Source: an uncultured Ruminococcus sp.
GTDB lineage: Bacteria > Bacillota > Clostridia > Oscillospirales > Ruminococcaceae
Direction of reading: 5' to 3'
NCBI GenBank assembly: GCA_945868475.1
Contig: CAMBLM010000002.1
Coordinates: forward strand, 124,001-188,000
DNA: 64,000 nt
The notes beneath the pieces were generated by a model. The model saw only the letters and a program-made list of their open reading frames with translations, had not been told where the DNA came from and searched no databases. Position 1 is the stretch's first letter. Each line of letters opens with the position of its first letter. A program made the position numbers and the translations under genes. Of this stretch, positions 40,197-50,563 are shown piece after piece.

Positions 40197-40781
40197 TTAT
40201 TCCTCCGTTTTTTTGCAAATTTCCGTATAGTAATTGTAAGCTTCAAGCGTTTGTGTCGGGATAAGCGAACCCTTTTCCATGACCTCGCTTATCGAGTGCT
40301 TTACAGCTTCGAGTATTGACTTTTTGATATCGGCGAAAGCAAGCTTTCGGAACTTTTCAACGTCCTTGAAGCTTCGTTCGACCGAAACAAGGTCAGCCAT
40401 ATAGACTATCTCTTCAAGCTCGCTCATTGCCGCTCTGCCCGTTGTGTGGTAGCGTATGGAATTGAGAAAATCCTCGCTCGTGAAGCCGAACACTGTTTCG
40501 GCGTAGTATGCTCCTGCGACTGCATGGTAGAGTGCAGGCGTTTTCAGCTCCGCTTCGCAGACATTTCGGCGGGATTTCTTAACCATTGCAAGCTGTTCTG
40601 CCTGCGGAAGCTCCTTGCAGCAGTCGTGAACAAGACCTGCTGTGTAAGCTTCGTTCGGGTCTTTGTAGCCATGCGCCTCGGCAAGCTTTTTTGCCATATC
40701 GGCAACATTCATACTGTGCGTAAAGCGTTTTTTTGAAAGTCTAATGCTTAAAATATCGGTAAGCTCCGCATCGGAATACAT
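40197..40781 (-). CDS. yqeK: HD domain bis(5'-nucleosyl)-tetraphosphatase YqeK
   Basis: KKRFTHSMNVADMAKKLA, GLVHDCCKELP. Confidence 0.93.
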   Translation of the reverse strand: MYSDAELTDILSIRLSKKRFTHSMNVADMAKKLAEAHGYKDPNEAYTAGLVHDCCKELPQAEQLAMVKKSRRNVCEAELKTPALYHAVAGAYYAETVFGFTSEDFLNSIRYHTTGRAAMSELEEIVYMADLVSVERSFKDVEKFRKLAFADIKKSILEAVKHSISEVMEKGSLIPTQTLEAYNYYTEICKKTEE

Positions 40782-40785
40782 TTTA

Positions 40786-41406
40786 TCAGTCCTTTATTCG
40801 TTCGTAAACACGATTTTCCTCTATATATTCTACTACATTTTTATCCATATAGCAAGATAAATCGCAATTTTTTATAATTTTTTCACGAATTTCCGATGAA
40901 GAAAGCTCGAAAGCCGAAATTTCCGTGACTATGACCTTTCCGAATCGTGAAAGCTGCGCGGCTTTTTCCCGAAGCCGTTCGATATCACTTCCGCCGTCCT
41001 CACGCGAAGCCGCAATGACCGTACACATTTTCAGAATGTCCTGCCATTGATGCCATTTATCGAACGAGAGCAGCATATCGCTCCCCATTATGAAGAAAAG
41101 CTCATCTTCGGGAAATTCTTCGCGGAAATGCTCGACCGTGTTCACGGAATAGCTCACCTCAGACTGCGACAGCTCCCAATCGCTGACCGTCACATACGGC
41201 AGCTTTGCAAATGCGAGCCTGCACATTCGGAGTCGGTCTTTTCCGTCCGCAACAAAGCCTGCGCTGTCCTTTTTGAACGGCGAAATGAATGTCGGAACGA
41301 CGTAAACACGGTCAAAGCCGTTCTTTTCCGCCGTTTCCTTAACAAGATTGACGTGACCGTTGTGGACCGGGTTAAAGCTGCCGCCGAATAACGCAATTCT
41401 GCTCAT
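40786..41406 (-). CDS. nadD: nicotinate-nucleotide adenylyltransferase
   Basis: IALFGGSFNPVHNGHVNL; ELSSSEIREKI. Confidence 0.95.
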   Translation of the reverse strand: MSRIALFGGSFNPVHNGHVNLVKETAEKNGFDRVYVVPTFISPFKKDSAGFVADGKDRLRMCRLAFAKLPYVTVSDWELSQSEVSYSVNTVEHFREEFPEDELFFIMGSDMLLSFDKWHQWQDILKMCTVIAASREDGGSDIERLREKAAQLSRFGKVIVTEISAFELSSSEIREKIIKNCDLSCYMDKNVVEYIEENRVYERIKD

Positions 41407-41407
41407 A

Positions 41408-41695
41408 TCAGAACTTTATCTTAGGGTTCTGCGGATTGCGCTTGAAAAGAACTATCTTGTTTCCGATGACCTGAACGACCTCGGACTTGGTCTTTTCGGC
41501 AAGCTCCGCAGCTGCCTCCGCAGGGGAAAGCATTGCGCCCTCGAGGACTTTCATCTTTATTATTTCTCTTGCTTTGAGTGCATCACTGACCTGAATAACG
41601 AGTGTGTCAACGATGCCGTTTTTGCCGACCTGCAAGATCGTATCTTCTGTGCTTGCGATACTTTTAAGTGCCGCTCTCTGTTTGCTTGTAAGCAT
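41408..41695 (-). CDS. yhbY: YhbY family RNA-binding protein (CRM domain)
   Basis: MLTSKQRAALKSIA, VQVIGNKIVLFKRN. Confidence 0.93.
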   Translation of the reverse strand: MLTSKQRAALKSIASTEDTILQVGKNGIVDTLVIQVSDALKAREIIKMKVLEGAMLSPAEAAAELAEKTKSEVVQVIGNKIVLFKRNPQNPKIKF

Positions 41696-41725
41696 ATTAA
41701 AAATTCCTTTCGTTTGATCAATGAA

Positions 41726-41980
41726 TTACATATTATAAGTTATCGTTGCGGAGATCAGCAATGTCATTGCGATTGAAGAAAACACATAAGTCCCGCCGAT
41801 AACACCGAATATTATACCGCAGTTTTTCAGCAGCTTTTTCTTTTCCGTTTCTTCGGGACTGCACTTTTTTGCTTTCACAAGGAACACGATACAGCATACT
41901 ATTGTGGCGGCAGGAACACCGTACAAAACAATTATGCTGAAAATATTTATCAATACTCCCATCAATGTCATCATAGTCAT
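41726..41980 (-). CDS. small two-TM membrane protein
   Basis: 84 aa; tandem paralogue of the 42005-42272 sequence. Confidence 0.6.
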   Translation of the reverse strand: MTMMTLMGVLINIFSIIVLYGVPAATIVCCIVFLVKAKKCSPEETEKKKLLKNCGIIFGVIGGTYVFSSIAMTLLISATITYNM

Positions 41981-42004
41981 TCTCCTTTTATTAATTTCTA
42001 TATT

Positions 42005-42272
42005 TCAAGGAGTTATATAGACTATCGTTTTTGAACTGAGCCAGATAAGCACGATCCCCAAAACAATAAAGCCGCCCGTCATTGCTCCGAAAATAACGGT
42101 ATTCGTTTTAAGAAGCTTTTTTCCTATCCGATCTGTCTGCGCCGCATTTTATATATTTTACCAGAAACACGATAAAACACACCGCCGCTGTCAGCGGAAC
42201 GCCGAATATTGCCAGAATACTTGCAATGCAGAACAGTATCTCATAGATCCCACTTACATACTGCATGATCAT
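42005..42272 (-). pseudogene. frameshifted tandem paralogue of 41726-41980
   Basis: MIMQYVSGIYEILFCIASILAIFGVPLTAAVCFIVFLVKYIKCGADRSDRKK [shift at A6] KLLKTNTVIFGAMTGGFIVLGIVLIWLSSKTIVYITP*. Confidence 0.75.
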
Positions 42273-42838
42273 TCTCCTTTTATCCGTGCTTCAAACTTGC
42301 GGAGCGCATCTGCACGGTGGCTTACCTTGTCCTTTTCCTCTGCGGAAATTTCCGCAAACGAGCGGTCGCCGTACATAAATATCGGGTCATAGCCGAAGCC
42401 GTTCGTGCCTTTCTTTTCATAGCCGATCCTGCCCTCGCAAGTGCCCTTTACGGTGAAGCTTTCGCCGTTTTCATCGATGTAGCATACGGCGCATACAAAT
42501 CTTGCCGTGCGCTTTTCATCGGGAACGCCCTCCATTTTGGAAAGCACCTTTGCACAGCGCTTACCCTCCTCGGCATAACGTGCGGAGTAAATTCCCGGTT
42601 CGCCGCCGAGTGCGTCGACCTCCAGTCCGCTGTCGTCCGCGATAACGGGGAGATGTGTTATATCGTAAGCCGCTTTTGCCTTTATATAAGCATTTTCCTC
42701 GAAAGTTGTTCCCGTTTCGTCCGCTTCGATATCTGCGCCGGCTTCGGACTGGGTGATGACCTCATAGCCGAGCGGTTCGAGTATCTCACGGAACTCACGG
42801 AGCTTATTCTTGTTGTTCGATGCAAGTATTATTTTCAT
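42269..42838 (-). CDS. rdgB: XTP/dITP diphosphatase (RdgB/HAM1)
   Basis: IILASNNKNKLREFREIL, VIADDSGLEVDALGGEPGIYSARYA. Confidence 0.96.
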   Translation of the reverse strand: MKIILASNNKNKLREFREILEPLGYEVITQSEAGADIEADETGTTFEENAYIKAKAAYDITHLPVIADDSGLEVDALGGEPGIYSARYAEEGKRCAKVLSKMEGVPDEKRTARFVCAVCYIDENGESFTVKGTCEGRIGYEKKGTNGFGYDPIFMYGDRSFAEISAEEKDKVSHRADALRKFEARIKGE

Positions 42839-44193
42839 TATTCTTTATCCTCGCTGTCTTTTTTCTTTTTGCCGAATGTGATCTCTTTGAAAAGGAAACC
42901 GAACTTGCCGTCCTTGAGGCTCTTTTTCTGCTCGGGGATTTCCTCGGAATGTTCTTCGCTTTCGGAAGCTTCTGCGGTTATTTCTTCATCGTCCTCCTCG
43001 GCTGTTTCTTCGTGTTCTTCAACAGCTTCGGGTGCTTCGTTTTCCTCTGCTTCTTCGGTGTTTTCTTCGGCTGTTTCTTCAAGCTCCTCCGCAACATCGT
43101 CAACGTTTATCTCATCGGAGATATTTTCGGAAAGAACAGGTTCATTCTCGGGTTCTTCCGCAGTTTCGGAAACTTCGGTATTTTCAGCCTTTTCAGCGAT
43201 TTCAGCAGTTTCGTCAGCTTCATTTTCTTCCGATGTTTCTTCATCGGTCAGACGTTCATAGTTATAGTCGAAGTCGGTCTCATTATCGAACAGAGCCTCG
43301 ACGAAGTCGTGAGCATTGAACTCCTGCAGGTCGTCAAGCTTTTCACCGACGCCGACAAGCTTTACGGGGATACCAAGCTCGTTGTGTATCGAAATGATGA
43401 TGCCGCCCTTTGCGGTTCCGTCAAGCTTTGTGAGTACAATACCCGTGATATCGGCAACTTCGCTGAAAAGCTTTGCCTGATTTACGGCGTTCTGTCCCGT
43501 TGTTGCATCAAGAACGAGGAGCGTTTCGAGCGAACAGCCTTCACCCTGCTCGTGAATGATACGGCTGATCTTTTTCAGCTCGTCCATAAGATTTTTCTTG
43601 TTGTGAAGTCTGCCTGCAGTGTCGCAGATAAGAATGTCAGTACCTCTTGCTTTTGCGGCTGTAACGGCGTCAAAAACTACTGCGGCAGGGTCTGAACCCT
43701 CGGCATGTTTTACGATGTCAACGCCTGCGCGCTCCGTCCATATCTGCAGCTGCTCGATAGCGGCTGCGCGGAACGTATCTGCTGCGGCAACGAGGACTTT
43801 TTTGCCATCGTTCCTGTACTTCGCCGCAAGCTTTCCTATAGTGGTGGTCTTGCCTGCACCGTTTACGCCGATAACAAGGATAACGGACGGCGTTGTGGAG
43901 GTGTCGATCTTCTTATCCTCGCCGAGCATTTCTTCGATGATATTTTTAAGCTCCGCTTTTGTTTCATCGGGTGTGGTAAGCTTTTTCGCCTTTACCGATG
44001 CACGGAGCTTTTCAACTATCGAAAGCGAAGTTTCAACACCGATATCGCAGGTGATGAGAACTTCTTCAAGTTCGTCGAAAAAGTCATCATCGAGCTGCTT
44101 GTGCGCGCCAAAAAGTACACCTATCTTGCTCATCATCGAGTCTTTGGTTTTTCTTACGCCCTCGGCGATCTTACTGAAAATGTTCATATTCAA
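42838..44193 (-). CDS. ftsY: signal recognition particle receptor FtsY with C-terminal acidic extension
   Basis: NG domain [55 protein letters not shown]. Confidence 0.95.
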   Translation of the reverse strand: MNMNIFSKIAEGVRKTKDSMMSKIGVLFGAHKQLDDDFFDELEEVLITCDIGVETSLSIVEKLRASVKAKKLTTPDETKAELKNIIEEMLGEDKKIDTSTTPSVILVIGVNGAGKTTTIGKLAAKYRNDGKKVLVAAADTFRAAAIEQLQIWTERAGVDIVKHAEGSDPAAVVFDAVTAAKARGTDILICDTAGRLHNKKNLMDELKKISRIIHEQGEGCSLETLLVLDATTGQNAVNQAKLFSEVADITGIVLTKLDGTAKGGIIISIHNELGIPVKLVGVGEKLDDLQEFNAHDFVEALFDNETDFDYNYERLTDEETSEENEADETAEIAEKAENTEVSETAEEPENEPVLSENISDEINVDDVAEELEETAEENTEEAEENEAPEAVEEHEETAEEDDEEITAEASESEEHSEEIPEQKKSLKDGKFGFLFKEITFGKKKKDSEDKE

Positions 44194-44224
44194 GACCTCA
44201 CTTTAACTTTGGTTTTGTATGCCG

Positions 44225-47200
44225 TCAGTTCGCTTCTATGTTCTGCGGCGGCTGCTCAAGGCGGAGTATTTTCGAGATACCCTTTTCCTGCATTGTTACA
44301 CCGTACATTACGTCTGCTTCGTCCATTGAACCTCGTCTGTGCGTTACGAGGATAAACTGCGTTGTATCGGTAAATTTGCGGAGATACTGAGCATACTTCG
44401 TAACGTTTATGTCATCGAGTGCCGCTTCGATCTCGTCAAGGATACAGAACGGCGCAGGCTTGATTTTAAGTATTGAGAAATAAATGCATATCGCAACGAA
44501 CGCCTGCTCACCACCCGAAAGGAGCGAAAGGTTGTTGATGACCTTTCCCGGAGGTGCGACCTTTATTTCAATGCCCGATTCAAGAACATCCTCGGGGTCG
44601 GTGAGGGTAAGCTCCGCACGTCCGCCGCCGAAAAGCTCGACAAAAATCTGCTTGAAGTTTTCATTTATTTGGTTAAAGCTGTCGGAGAACTGTCTGCGCA
44701 TCGTTTCGGTGAGTTCTTCAATGAGCTTTTCAAGTTCACGCTTTGAGCTTTCAACGTCATTGAGCTGTCCCGACATGAATTCGTAACGTTCCGATACCTC
44801 TTTGTATTCTTCGATAGCGGCAACGTTGACATTTCCGAGCGCACGAATTTTCTGCTTTATCTCCGCGAGGTCACGCTGAATGACGAGCAGATTTTCCACC
44901 GGCTTTGCAAGCTTCACCGCTTCGGAAAGATAGAGTTCATACTGCTCCGCCATATCTGCGATTATCTTGTCATAAGCGCCCTGAACGGAAGTTTTGCGCT
45001 CTTCGAGCCTTGTCACTTCACGGCTGAACTTTTCCTTGCTGTCGTTCAGTTCGCGGACCTGTCTGCGCTTTTCGTTCGACTTCTGCTCCATTGTGTGGCT
45101 TTCGGAGCGGAGCTGTGCGATGCGGTCGTTTATTCCTGCGGCTTCGTCCTTTGCGCCCGAAAGCTTTGCGTTAAGTGCTTCGATCTCAGCCTGTTTTTCT
45201 TCGATAAAACGGTTCTTTTCGTCGAGTTCGACAACGAGCCTTGCACTGCTGCTGCCGATCTCCTGCGACTGTGCTTCAAGGCGCGCGATCTCGGCTTTTA
45301 TCGCCTCGATATCCTTAACTATCTCGGTTTCACGAAGCTTTAATCCGGACATTTTTTCGGAAAGTGCTTCGCGCTTTTCCTGCATCTGTCTGCGCTGTTC
45401 TTCGTTCTCGGAAACGCTCTTTTCCTTTTCGGAAATGTCGTTTTCGACCGCCTTCAAAGCTTCTTCGGCTGCCTTTACAGCGGCTTCGCTCTCGGAGATT
45501 CGGTTTTTGAGTGCATTTTTTGCATCTTCCGAACCGGAAAGCTGTTCTTCGTTCTGCGCGGTCATTACATCTATTCGTTTCAACTCCGATTCAAAGCGAA
45601 TTTTATCCGCAGCAACAACGGAAAGCTCTTCCTTTGCGCCCTCGATATCGAAACTGAGCTTATCCGTTTCGCTTTTAAGCTTTTCGGCCGATGCACGAAG
45701 TTCGCTGAGCTTTGTCTGGAGCGCATTTTTCTCATTGGTGAGCTTTTCGATGTCGTTCTTTCGGGTAAGAACGCCGCTCGACTTTGAAACAGAACCGCCC
45801 GTGAATGAACCGCCTGCGTTTATGACCTGACCGTCAAGCGTTACGATACGGAATTTGTAGCCATACTTCTTTGCAATGAGCGTTCCGAGGTCGATATCCT
45901 CCGCAATGACTATTCTTCCGAGTAGCGAGTTGTAAACGCCCTCAAATCTCGGATCAAACTGCACGAGATCAACTGCGAGTGCAACAAAGCCATCGCATCG
46001 GTCAAGGCCGTTTTCGTTAAGGCGGTTTCCCTTGACGGAAGTTAGCGGCAGGAATGTTGCTCGGCCTGCTTTGGTTTCCTGCAAAAGTCTGATACCGCGC
46101 TTTGCGATGTCTTCATTTTCTACAACTATATTCTGGAGTGCACCGCCCATCGCGGTTTCGACAGCAACGCTGTACTTCGATTCGACCTTGATAAGCTGTG
46201 CGGCAGAGCCGTAAACTCCGCTAAGCTGTCCCGACTTTGAAGCTTTGAGTATCTGCTTTACCGAGTGCGCAAAGCCCTCCATGCTGTTTTCCAGGTCGGC
46301 AAGCATACGGATACGCTGGTCTTTGTCACGGATAGAGAAGTTCATCTCTTCAAGCTGCTTTTTTGCCGCTTCGAGCTTCTCTTTTCTCGCAGCATAAAGC
46401 TTTGAAATGCCGCCGATACGGTTGTTGAGTTCCTCGGTCTTTTCCTCAATAAGAGCAAGTCCGTCCGTACATTCGCCCTTTTCGCGCTTCAGATCTTCGA
46501 GTGCGGAGCGGAGCGTTTCTTCCCTGCCGTCGGCGGATTTAAGCTGCGCCCTCATATCTTCGGCGTTCTGCTTGCCCGTTGAGATAGAAACACCGTACTC
46601 GGACTGCTTTATATATAATTTATTGAGTTCGTTCCGGACTTGTGCCGACTTGCTGTCGAAGCTGTCCTTTTCGGACGATGCCTTGGAAAGCTCCTCGCTG
46701 ACGGTTACATAATCGGTGCGTGTCTGTTCAAGTTCGGCTTCGGCATTTTTTATTGCGGCAAGCTTTTCTTCGGTAGCCTTGCGGTTTTCCTCACCCGTGT
46801 TTTCGGAGAGTGCCTGCTGCTTTTTTATTTCGTCGATATCGTCATTTGCGTGGCGAATTTCATTCTCGCAAACGGCGATATCGGAATGTATCTGTGTGTT
46901 CGCACGTTCCGATTCAAGTATGCGGTTTCGCAGTTCTTCCGTGCGGAGAGTGTTTTCCTGCATATTTTCGGAAAGCTGTGTAAGCTCCTCTTCAAGCCTT
47001 GAAATATCGGCTTCAACGCCGTTGTATTCGTTCGTGCTGATAAGAAGCTTGTCGGAAATTTCGTCAAGGTTCTTTTTCAGCTCGTCAAGCTGACGAACCC
47101 AGACGGTGATCTCGAGCGACTTTTTCGTTTCGGAATACTCGATGAATTTTTCCGCCTTTTCCGACTGTATGCGGAGCGGTTCAACTCTGCTTTCGAGTTC

Positions 47201-47788
47201 GCCGATGATATCACGCAGACGCAGAATGTTTTCCTGTGCGGCGGCAAGCTTTCTCTCAGCTTCGGCTTTTTTATAGCGGAATTTCGATATTCCTGCAGCT
47301 TCCTCAAAGATCTCACGGCGTTCGCCCGACTTTGCGGAAACTATCTCGGCAACACGACCCTGACCGATTATCGAATAACCGTCACGGCCAAGACCCGTGT
47401 CCATAAAAAGCTCGCAGATATCCTTTAAACGCACCTGCGCGCCGTTTATCATATATTCGCTTTCACCGCTGCGGTAAAGCTTTCTCGTTACCGAGACCTG
47501 CTCGGACGGTATCTGCAAAATTCCCCTGTTGTTGATGATGTTGAGCGTTACCGAAGCGAAGCCCATAGGCTTGCGGAACTGTGTACCAGAGAAGATAACG
47601 TCCTCCATTTTTCCGCCTCGGAGCGTCTTGGAGGACTGCTCGCCGAGTACCCAGCGCACAGCATCACCGATATTCGATTTTCCGCTTCCGTTAGGGCCGA
47701 CTACCGCCGTTATTCCCTTGTCAAAGGTAAGCTTTATCTTATCGGGAAAGGACTTGAAACCCTGTAATTCCAATGATTCGAGATACAT
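44225..47788 (-). CDS. smc: chromosome segregation protein SMC
   Basis: 1187 aa; GPNGSGKSNIGDAVRWVLGEQ, coiled coils/hinge, LSGGEQAFVAI, ILDEIEAALDD. Confidence 0.97.
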   Translation of the reverse strand: MYLESLELQGFKSFPDKIKLTFDKGITAVVGPNGSGKSNIGDAVRWVLGEQSSKTLRGGKMEDVIFSGTQFRKPMGFASVTLNIINNRGILQIPSEQVSVTRKLYRSGESEYMINGAQVRLKDICELFMDTGLGRDGYSIIGQGRVAEIVSAKSGERREIFEEAAGISKFRYKKAEAERKLAAAQENILRLRDIIGELESRVEPLRIQSEKAEKFIEYSETKKSLEITVWVRQLDELKKNLDEISDKLLISTNEYNGVEADISRLEEELTQLSENMQENTLRTEELRNRILESERANTQIHSDIAVCENEIRHANDDIDEIKKQQALSENTGEENRKATEEKLAAIKNAEAELEQTRTDYVTVSEELSKASSEKDSFDSKSAQVRNELNKLYIKQSEYGVSISTGKQNAEDMRAQLKSADGREETLRSALEDLKREKGECTDGLALIEEKTEELNNRIGGISKLYAARKEKLEAAKKQLEEMNFSIRDKDQRIRMLADLENSMEGFAHSVKQILKASKSGQLSGVYGSAAQLIKVESKYSVAVETAMGGALQNIVVENEDIAKRGIRLLQETKAGRATFLPLTSVKGNRLNENGLDRCDGFVALAVDLVQFDPRFEGVYNSLLGRIVIAEDIDLGTLIAKKYGYKFRIVTLDGQVINAGGSFTGGSVSKSSGVLTRKNDIEKLTNEKNALQTKLSELRASAEKLKSETDKLSFDIEGAKEELSVVAADKIRFESELKRIDVMTAQNEEQLSGSEDAKNALKNRISESEAAVKAAEEALKAVENDISEKEKSVSENEEQRRQMQEKREALSEKMSGLKLRETEIVKDIEAIKAEIARLEAQSQEIGSSSARLVVELDEKNRFIEEKQAEIEALNAKLSGAKDEAAGINDRIAQLRSESHTMEQKSNEKRRQVRELNDSKEKFSREVTRLEERKTSVQGAYDKIIADMAEQYELYLSEAVKLAKPVENLLVIQRDLAEIKQKIRALGNVNVAAIEEYKEVSERYEFMSGQLNDVESSKRELEKLIEELTETMRRQFSDSFNQINENFKQIFVELFGGGRAELTLTDPEDVLESGIEIKVAPPGKVINNLSLLSGGEQAFVAICIYFSILKIKPAPFCILDEIEAALDDINVTKYAQYLRKFTDTTQFILVTHRRGSMDEADVMYGVTMQEKGISKILRLEQPPQNIEAN

Positions 47789-47806
47789 TTATATGCTCCG
47801 TTTCAT

Positions 47807-48799
47807 TTAAATTTGCTTTATGCGGATATCGAAAAGTGAAGTAATGCTTTTATCCGCAGTTATCTTTATATCAAAACCTTGCTTTTTAAAATATTCAGTA
47901 TTACATTTTTTCTGACCGACAGCCATGCTGACAGCTTTCGGCGAAACCAAAACTTCGTATCTGCCCTTTTCGCCGAGCTGCTTTTCGATAGTCTTGCGAA
48001 AGCGTATGCCAAGGCAGATCTCACGCATCGCAGGGTGATAATATCCCCCGACAGCCTGACCCTCGACATTTTCCGAAGCGTGAAGTCCGAGCCGTATTAT
48101 CCTTATGCCGCTCTGCTCGAACATTTCCATCAGCTTCGCGCAAAGCTCGGCTTCTTCATCGAACGGGACGGGGGCATATACCCCACTCTGATATAAGTCG
48201 GCAAGCTTAGTTCCGCCAAGTATCACAGTCGGGTATATCCGCACCGTTGCAGGCGAGAGCTTTATCAGTTCTTCTGCGGTGTAGATATCGTCCTCGGGAG
48301 ATGCGCCGTAAAGTCCCGTCATCATCTGCAAGCCGAGTTCAAAGCCGTACTCTTTTATAAGAGCCGAGGCTTTCCGAACATCGTCCGCAGTGTGTCCGCG
48401 GTCATTCATTGCAAGGATACTGTCATGCATCGACTGCGCACCGAGTTCTATCGCAGTGACGTTGTATTTCTTCAATACGTCAAGCACTTCGCAGTCGATC
48501 CTATCGGGCCGTGTCGAAACTCTTATCCCGATAAGACCGTATTCCTTTATAAAAGGCTGTGCGGCTTCGAGCAGGGAGATCATATATCCCCTTTCGACCG
48601 CAGTGAAGCTTCCGCCGAAGAAAGCTATTTCCGTTTCGTACGGTGCTTTCAGCTTAGGGCAGGCTTCTTCGAGAATTTTTGTTACAGCGTCCGCATCGGG
48701 CGGTTCTTCCGTGCTGCTTATCGTGCGCTGATTGCAGAATGAGCAGCAGTTCGGGCAGCCTTTATGCGGAATAAAAATTGAGATGTTGCTGTGCGTCAT
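47807..48799 (-). CDS. radical SAM protein, Elp3-like
   Basis: IPHKGCPNCCSFCNQRTI; AFFGGSFTAV; RIDCEVLDVLKKYNVTAIELGAQSM. Confidence 0.9.
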   Translation of the reverse strand: MTHSNISIFIPHKGCPNCCSFCNQRTISSTEEPPDADAVTKILEEACPKLKAPYETEIAFFGGSFTAVERGYMISLLEAAQPFIKEYGLIGIRVSTRPDRIDCEVLDVLKKYNVTAIELGAQSMHDSILAMNDRGHTADDVRKASALIKEYGFELGLQMMTGLYGASPEDDIYTAEELIKLSPATVRIYPTVILGGTKLADLYQSGVYAPVPFDEEAELCAKLMEMFEQSGIRIIRLGLHASENVEGQAVGGYYHPAMREICLGIRFRKTIEKQLGEKGRYEVLVSPKAVSMAVGQKKCNTEYFKKQGFDIKITADKSITSLFDIRIKQI

Positions 48800-49482
48800 A
48801 CCTTATAGCCCATAAGTTCGAGAGCTTCTTTCGCAGCCATCTGTTCAGCCTGCTTTTTGCTGTGACCCTCGCCCGTTCCGATGACGTTTGAGTTGAGCAT
48901 TACCTGAATAACGAACACACGGTTGTGGTCAGGGCCTGTCTGCGATTTGAGGAAGTATTCGACCTTTTCCTCGCGGTTGCGCTGGATAACTTCCTGCAGT
49001 ATCGTCTTATAGTCACCGTTGGAACGGTTTCTGTACTTGTCGATATCCTCGGGCATAAAACCGAGGACGTACTTTCTCGCTTCATCAAGACCGCCGTCAA
49101 GGAAAACTGCCGCAATGACAGCTTCAAACGCGTCTGAAACGATGGACGGACGCTCTCTGCCGCCGCTGTTTTCCTCGCCCTTGCCGAGAAGAATATGCTG
49201 ACCGAGGTCTATTTTCTTCGAGAATTCAAAGAGTGCGGTTTCACAGACGAGCGATGCTCTTATCTTCGTAAGGTCGCCCTCGGGGAGATGCTTGAAGTGC
49301 TTGAAAAGATACTCCGAAACTACTATCGAAAGCACACTGTCGCCGAGGAATTCAAGGCGTTCATTTGAGTTGCGCGAGTTTTTGAACTCGTTTGCATAGC
49401 TTGAATGGGAAAGTGCTTCATGAAGAAGCTCCTTATCCTTGAATGTATATCCTATCTTTTTTTCAAACTCTGAAAAATCCAT
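48796..49482 (-). CDS. rnc: ribonuclease III
   Basis: NERLEFLGDSVLSIVVSEYL and C-terminal dsRBD; start at MDFSEFEKK. Confidence 0.97.
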   Translation of the reverse strand: MDFSEFEKKIGYTFKDKELLHEALSHSSYANEFKNSRNSNERLEFLGDSVLSIVVSEYLFKHFKHLPEGDLTKIRASLVCETALFEFSKKIDLGQHILLGKGEENSGGRERPSIVSDAFEAVIAAVFLDGGLDEARKYVLGFMPEDIDKYRNRSNGDYKTILQEVIQRNREEKVEYFLKSQTGPDHNRVFVIQVMLNSNVIGTGEGHSKKQAEQMAAKEALELMGYKV

Positions 49483-49555
49483 TTTTGTGTATTCCTTTCC
49501 GGTTGGACTTTGCATAAAAATCCAACCTTTAGTTTGAAAATAAATATGTAAAAAC

Positions 49556-50563
49556 TTATTCAGCCGAATCTGTTTTCAGCTTTTCTATCGAGCGTGAAAT
49601 TTCGCCGATAACGTCACCGTCAACACAGTTCTTCGCCTGACGGATCGCGTTGTAGAAAGCGTTCGCGTCCGAGCTGCCGTGGGCCTTTATAACGGGCTTT
49701 GAAATGCCCATAAGAACTGCACCGCCTACTTCGGAATAGTCCATCTTTTTACGGAATGCTGCTACCTGCTTTTTCATGAGAAGATACGCTATCTTTGAAC
49801 CAAGGCTGCTCATGAACATACCCTTGAGCGTGTGCGCGAAATATGAACCCATACCCTCGTAAAGCTTCAGCGCAACATTGCCCGTAAATCCGTCCGAAAC
49901 GGCTACCTGACAAACGCCGAGCGGAATATCACGCGCTTCAAGATTTCCGTAGAAGTTTATCGGTGCTTTTTTAAGCATCGCATAAGCCTCTTTGTCCATT
50001 TCTCTGCCCTTTGTATCCTCCGCGCCTACGTTGATAAGACCCACTTTCGGCGACTTCACGCCGAGAACCTTTTCCATATAGCAGCTGCCCATGATGCCGA
50101 ACTGGACGAGTGCTTCGGGGCGGCACTCAACGTTTGCGCCTGCGTCAATGAGCATGATATAGCCGTTGTCGGCAGGCATTATCGGAGCAAGTGCGGCTCT
50201 CTTTATGCCTTTAAGACGCTTTGCGATGAACGTTGCGCCTACAACGAGCGCCCCCGTGCTTCCTGCGGAAACAAAAGCGTCACCCTCGCCGTCTGCAAGT
50301 GCTTTGAGTCCGACAGCCATTGAACAGCCTGCGTGTTCCTTTAAGATGGAAGTAGGCTCTTCGTGAATGTCGATGACCTCTTCCGTGTGCTTTATCGAAA
50401 TTCTGTCGAGCGAAATATTGTTTGCGGCAGCAAAGCTTTTTATCTTGCTTTCATCACCCGTGAGGACAATGTCAACACCGAGCTTTTCAACAGCCATAGC
50501 CGCGCCCTTGATGACTTCGTCGGGTGAATGATCTCCGCCGAATGCGTCAACGATTATCTTCAT
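49556..50563 (-). CDS. plsX: phosphate acyltransferase PlsX
   Basis: MKIIVDAFGGDHSPDEVIKGA; SDGFTGNVALK. Confidence 0.97.
   Translation of the reverse strand: MKIIVDAFGGDHSPDEVIKGAAMAVEKLGVDIVLTGDESKIKSFAAANNISLDRISIKHTEEVIDIHEEPTSILKEHAGCSMAVGLKALADGEGDAFVSAGSTGALVVGATFIAKRLKGIKRAALAPIMPADNGYIMLIDAGANVECRPEALVQFGIMGSCYMEKVLGVKSPKVGLINVGAEDTKGREMDKEAYAMLKKAPINFYGNLEARDIPLGVCQVAVSDGFTGNVALKLYEGMGSYFAHTLKGMFMSSLGSKIAYLLMKKQVAAFRKKMDYSEVGGAVLMGISKPVIKAHGSSDANAFYNAIRQAKNCVDGDVIGEISRSIEKLKTDSAE

Noticed and set aside
42111-42130. Programmed ribosomal frameshift at the A6 run
   Set aside because: Restoring the paralogous frame needs +1, whereas A-run slippage signals of the A-AAA-AAG type are -1, and no stimulatory structure was evident; pseudogene or sequencing error is more likely.
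42317-43695. Ser/Phe-rich plus-strand ORFs of 314 and 291 aa
   Set aside because: Reverse translation of the E/A-rich FtsY tail and rdgB; composition fully explained by the opposite strand.
44994-45830. 278-aa Ser-rich plus-strand ORF
   Set aside because: Antisense of SMC coiled coil.
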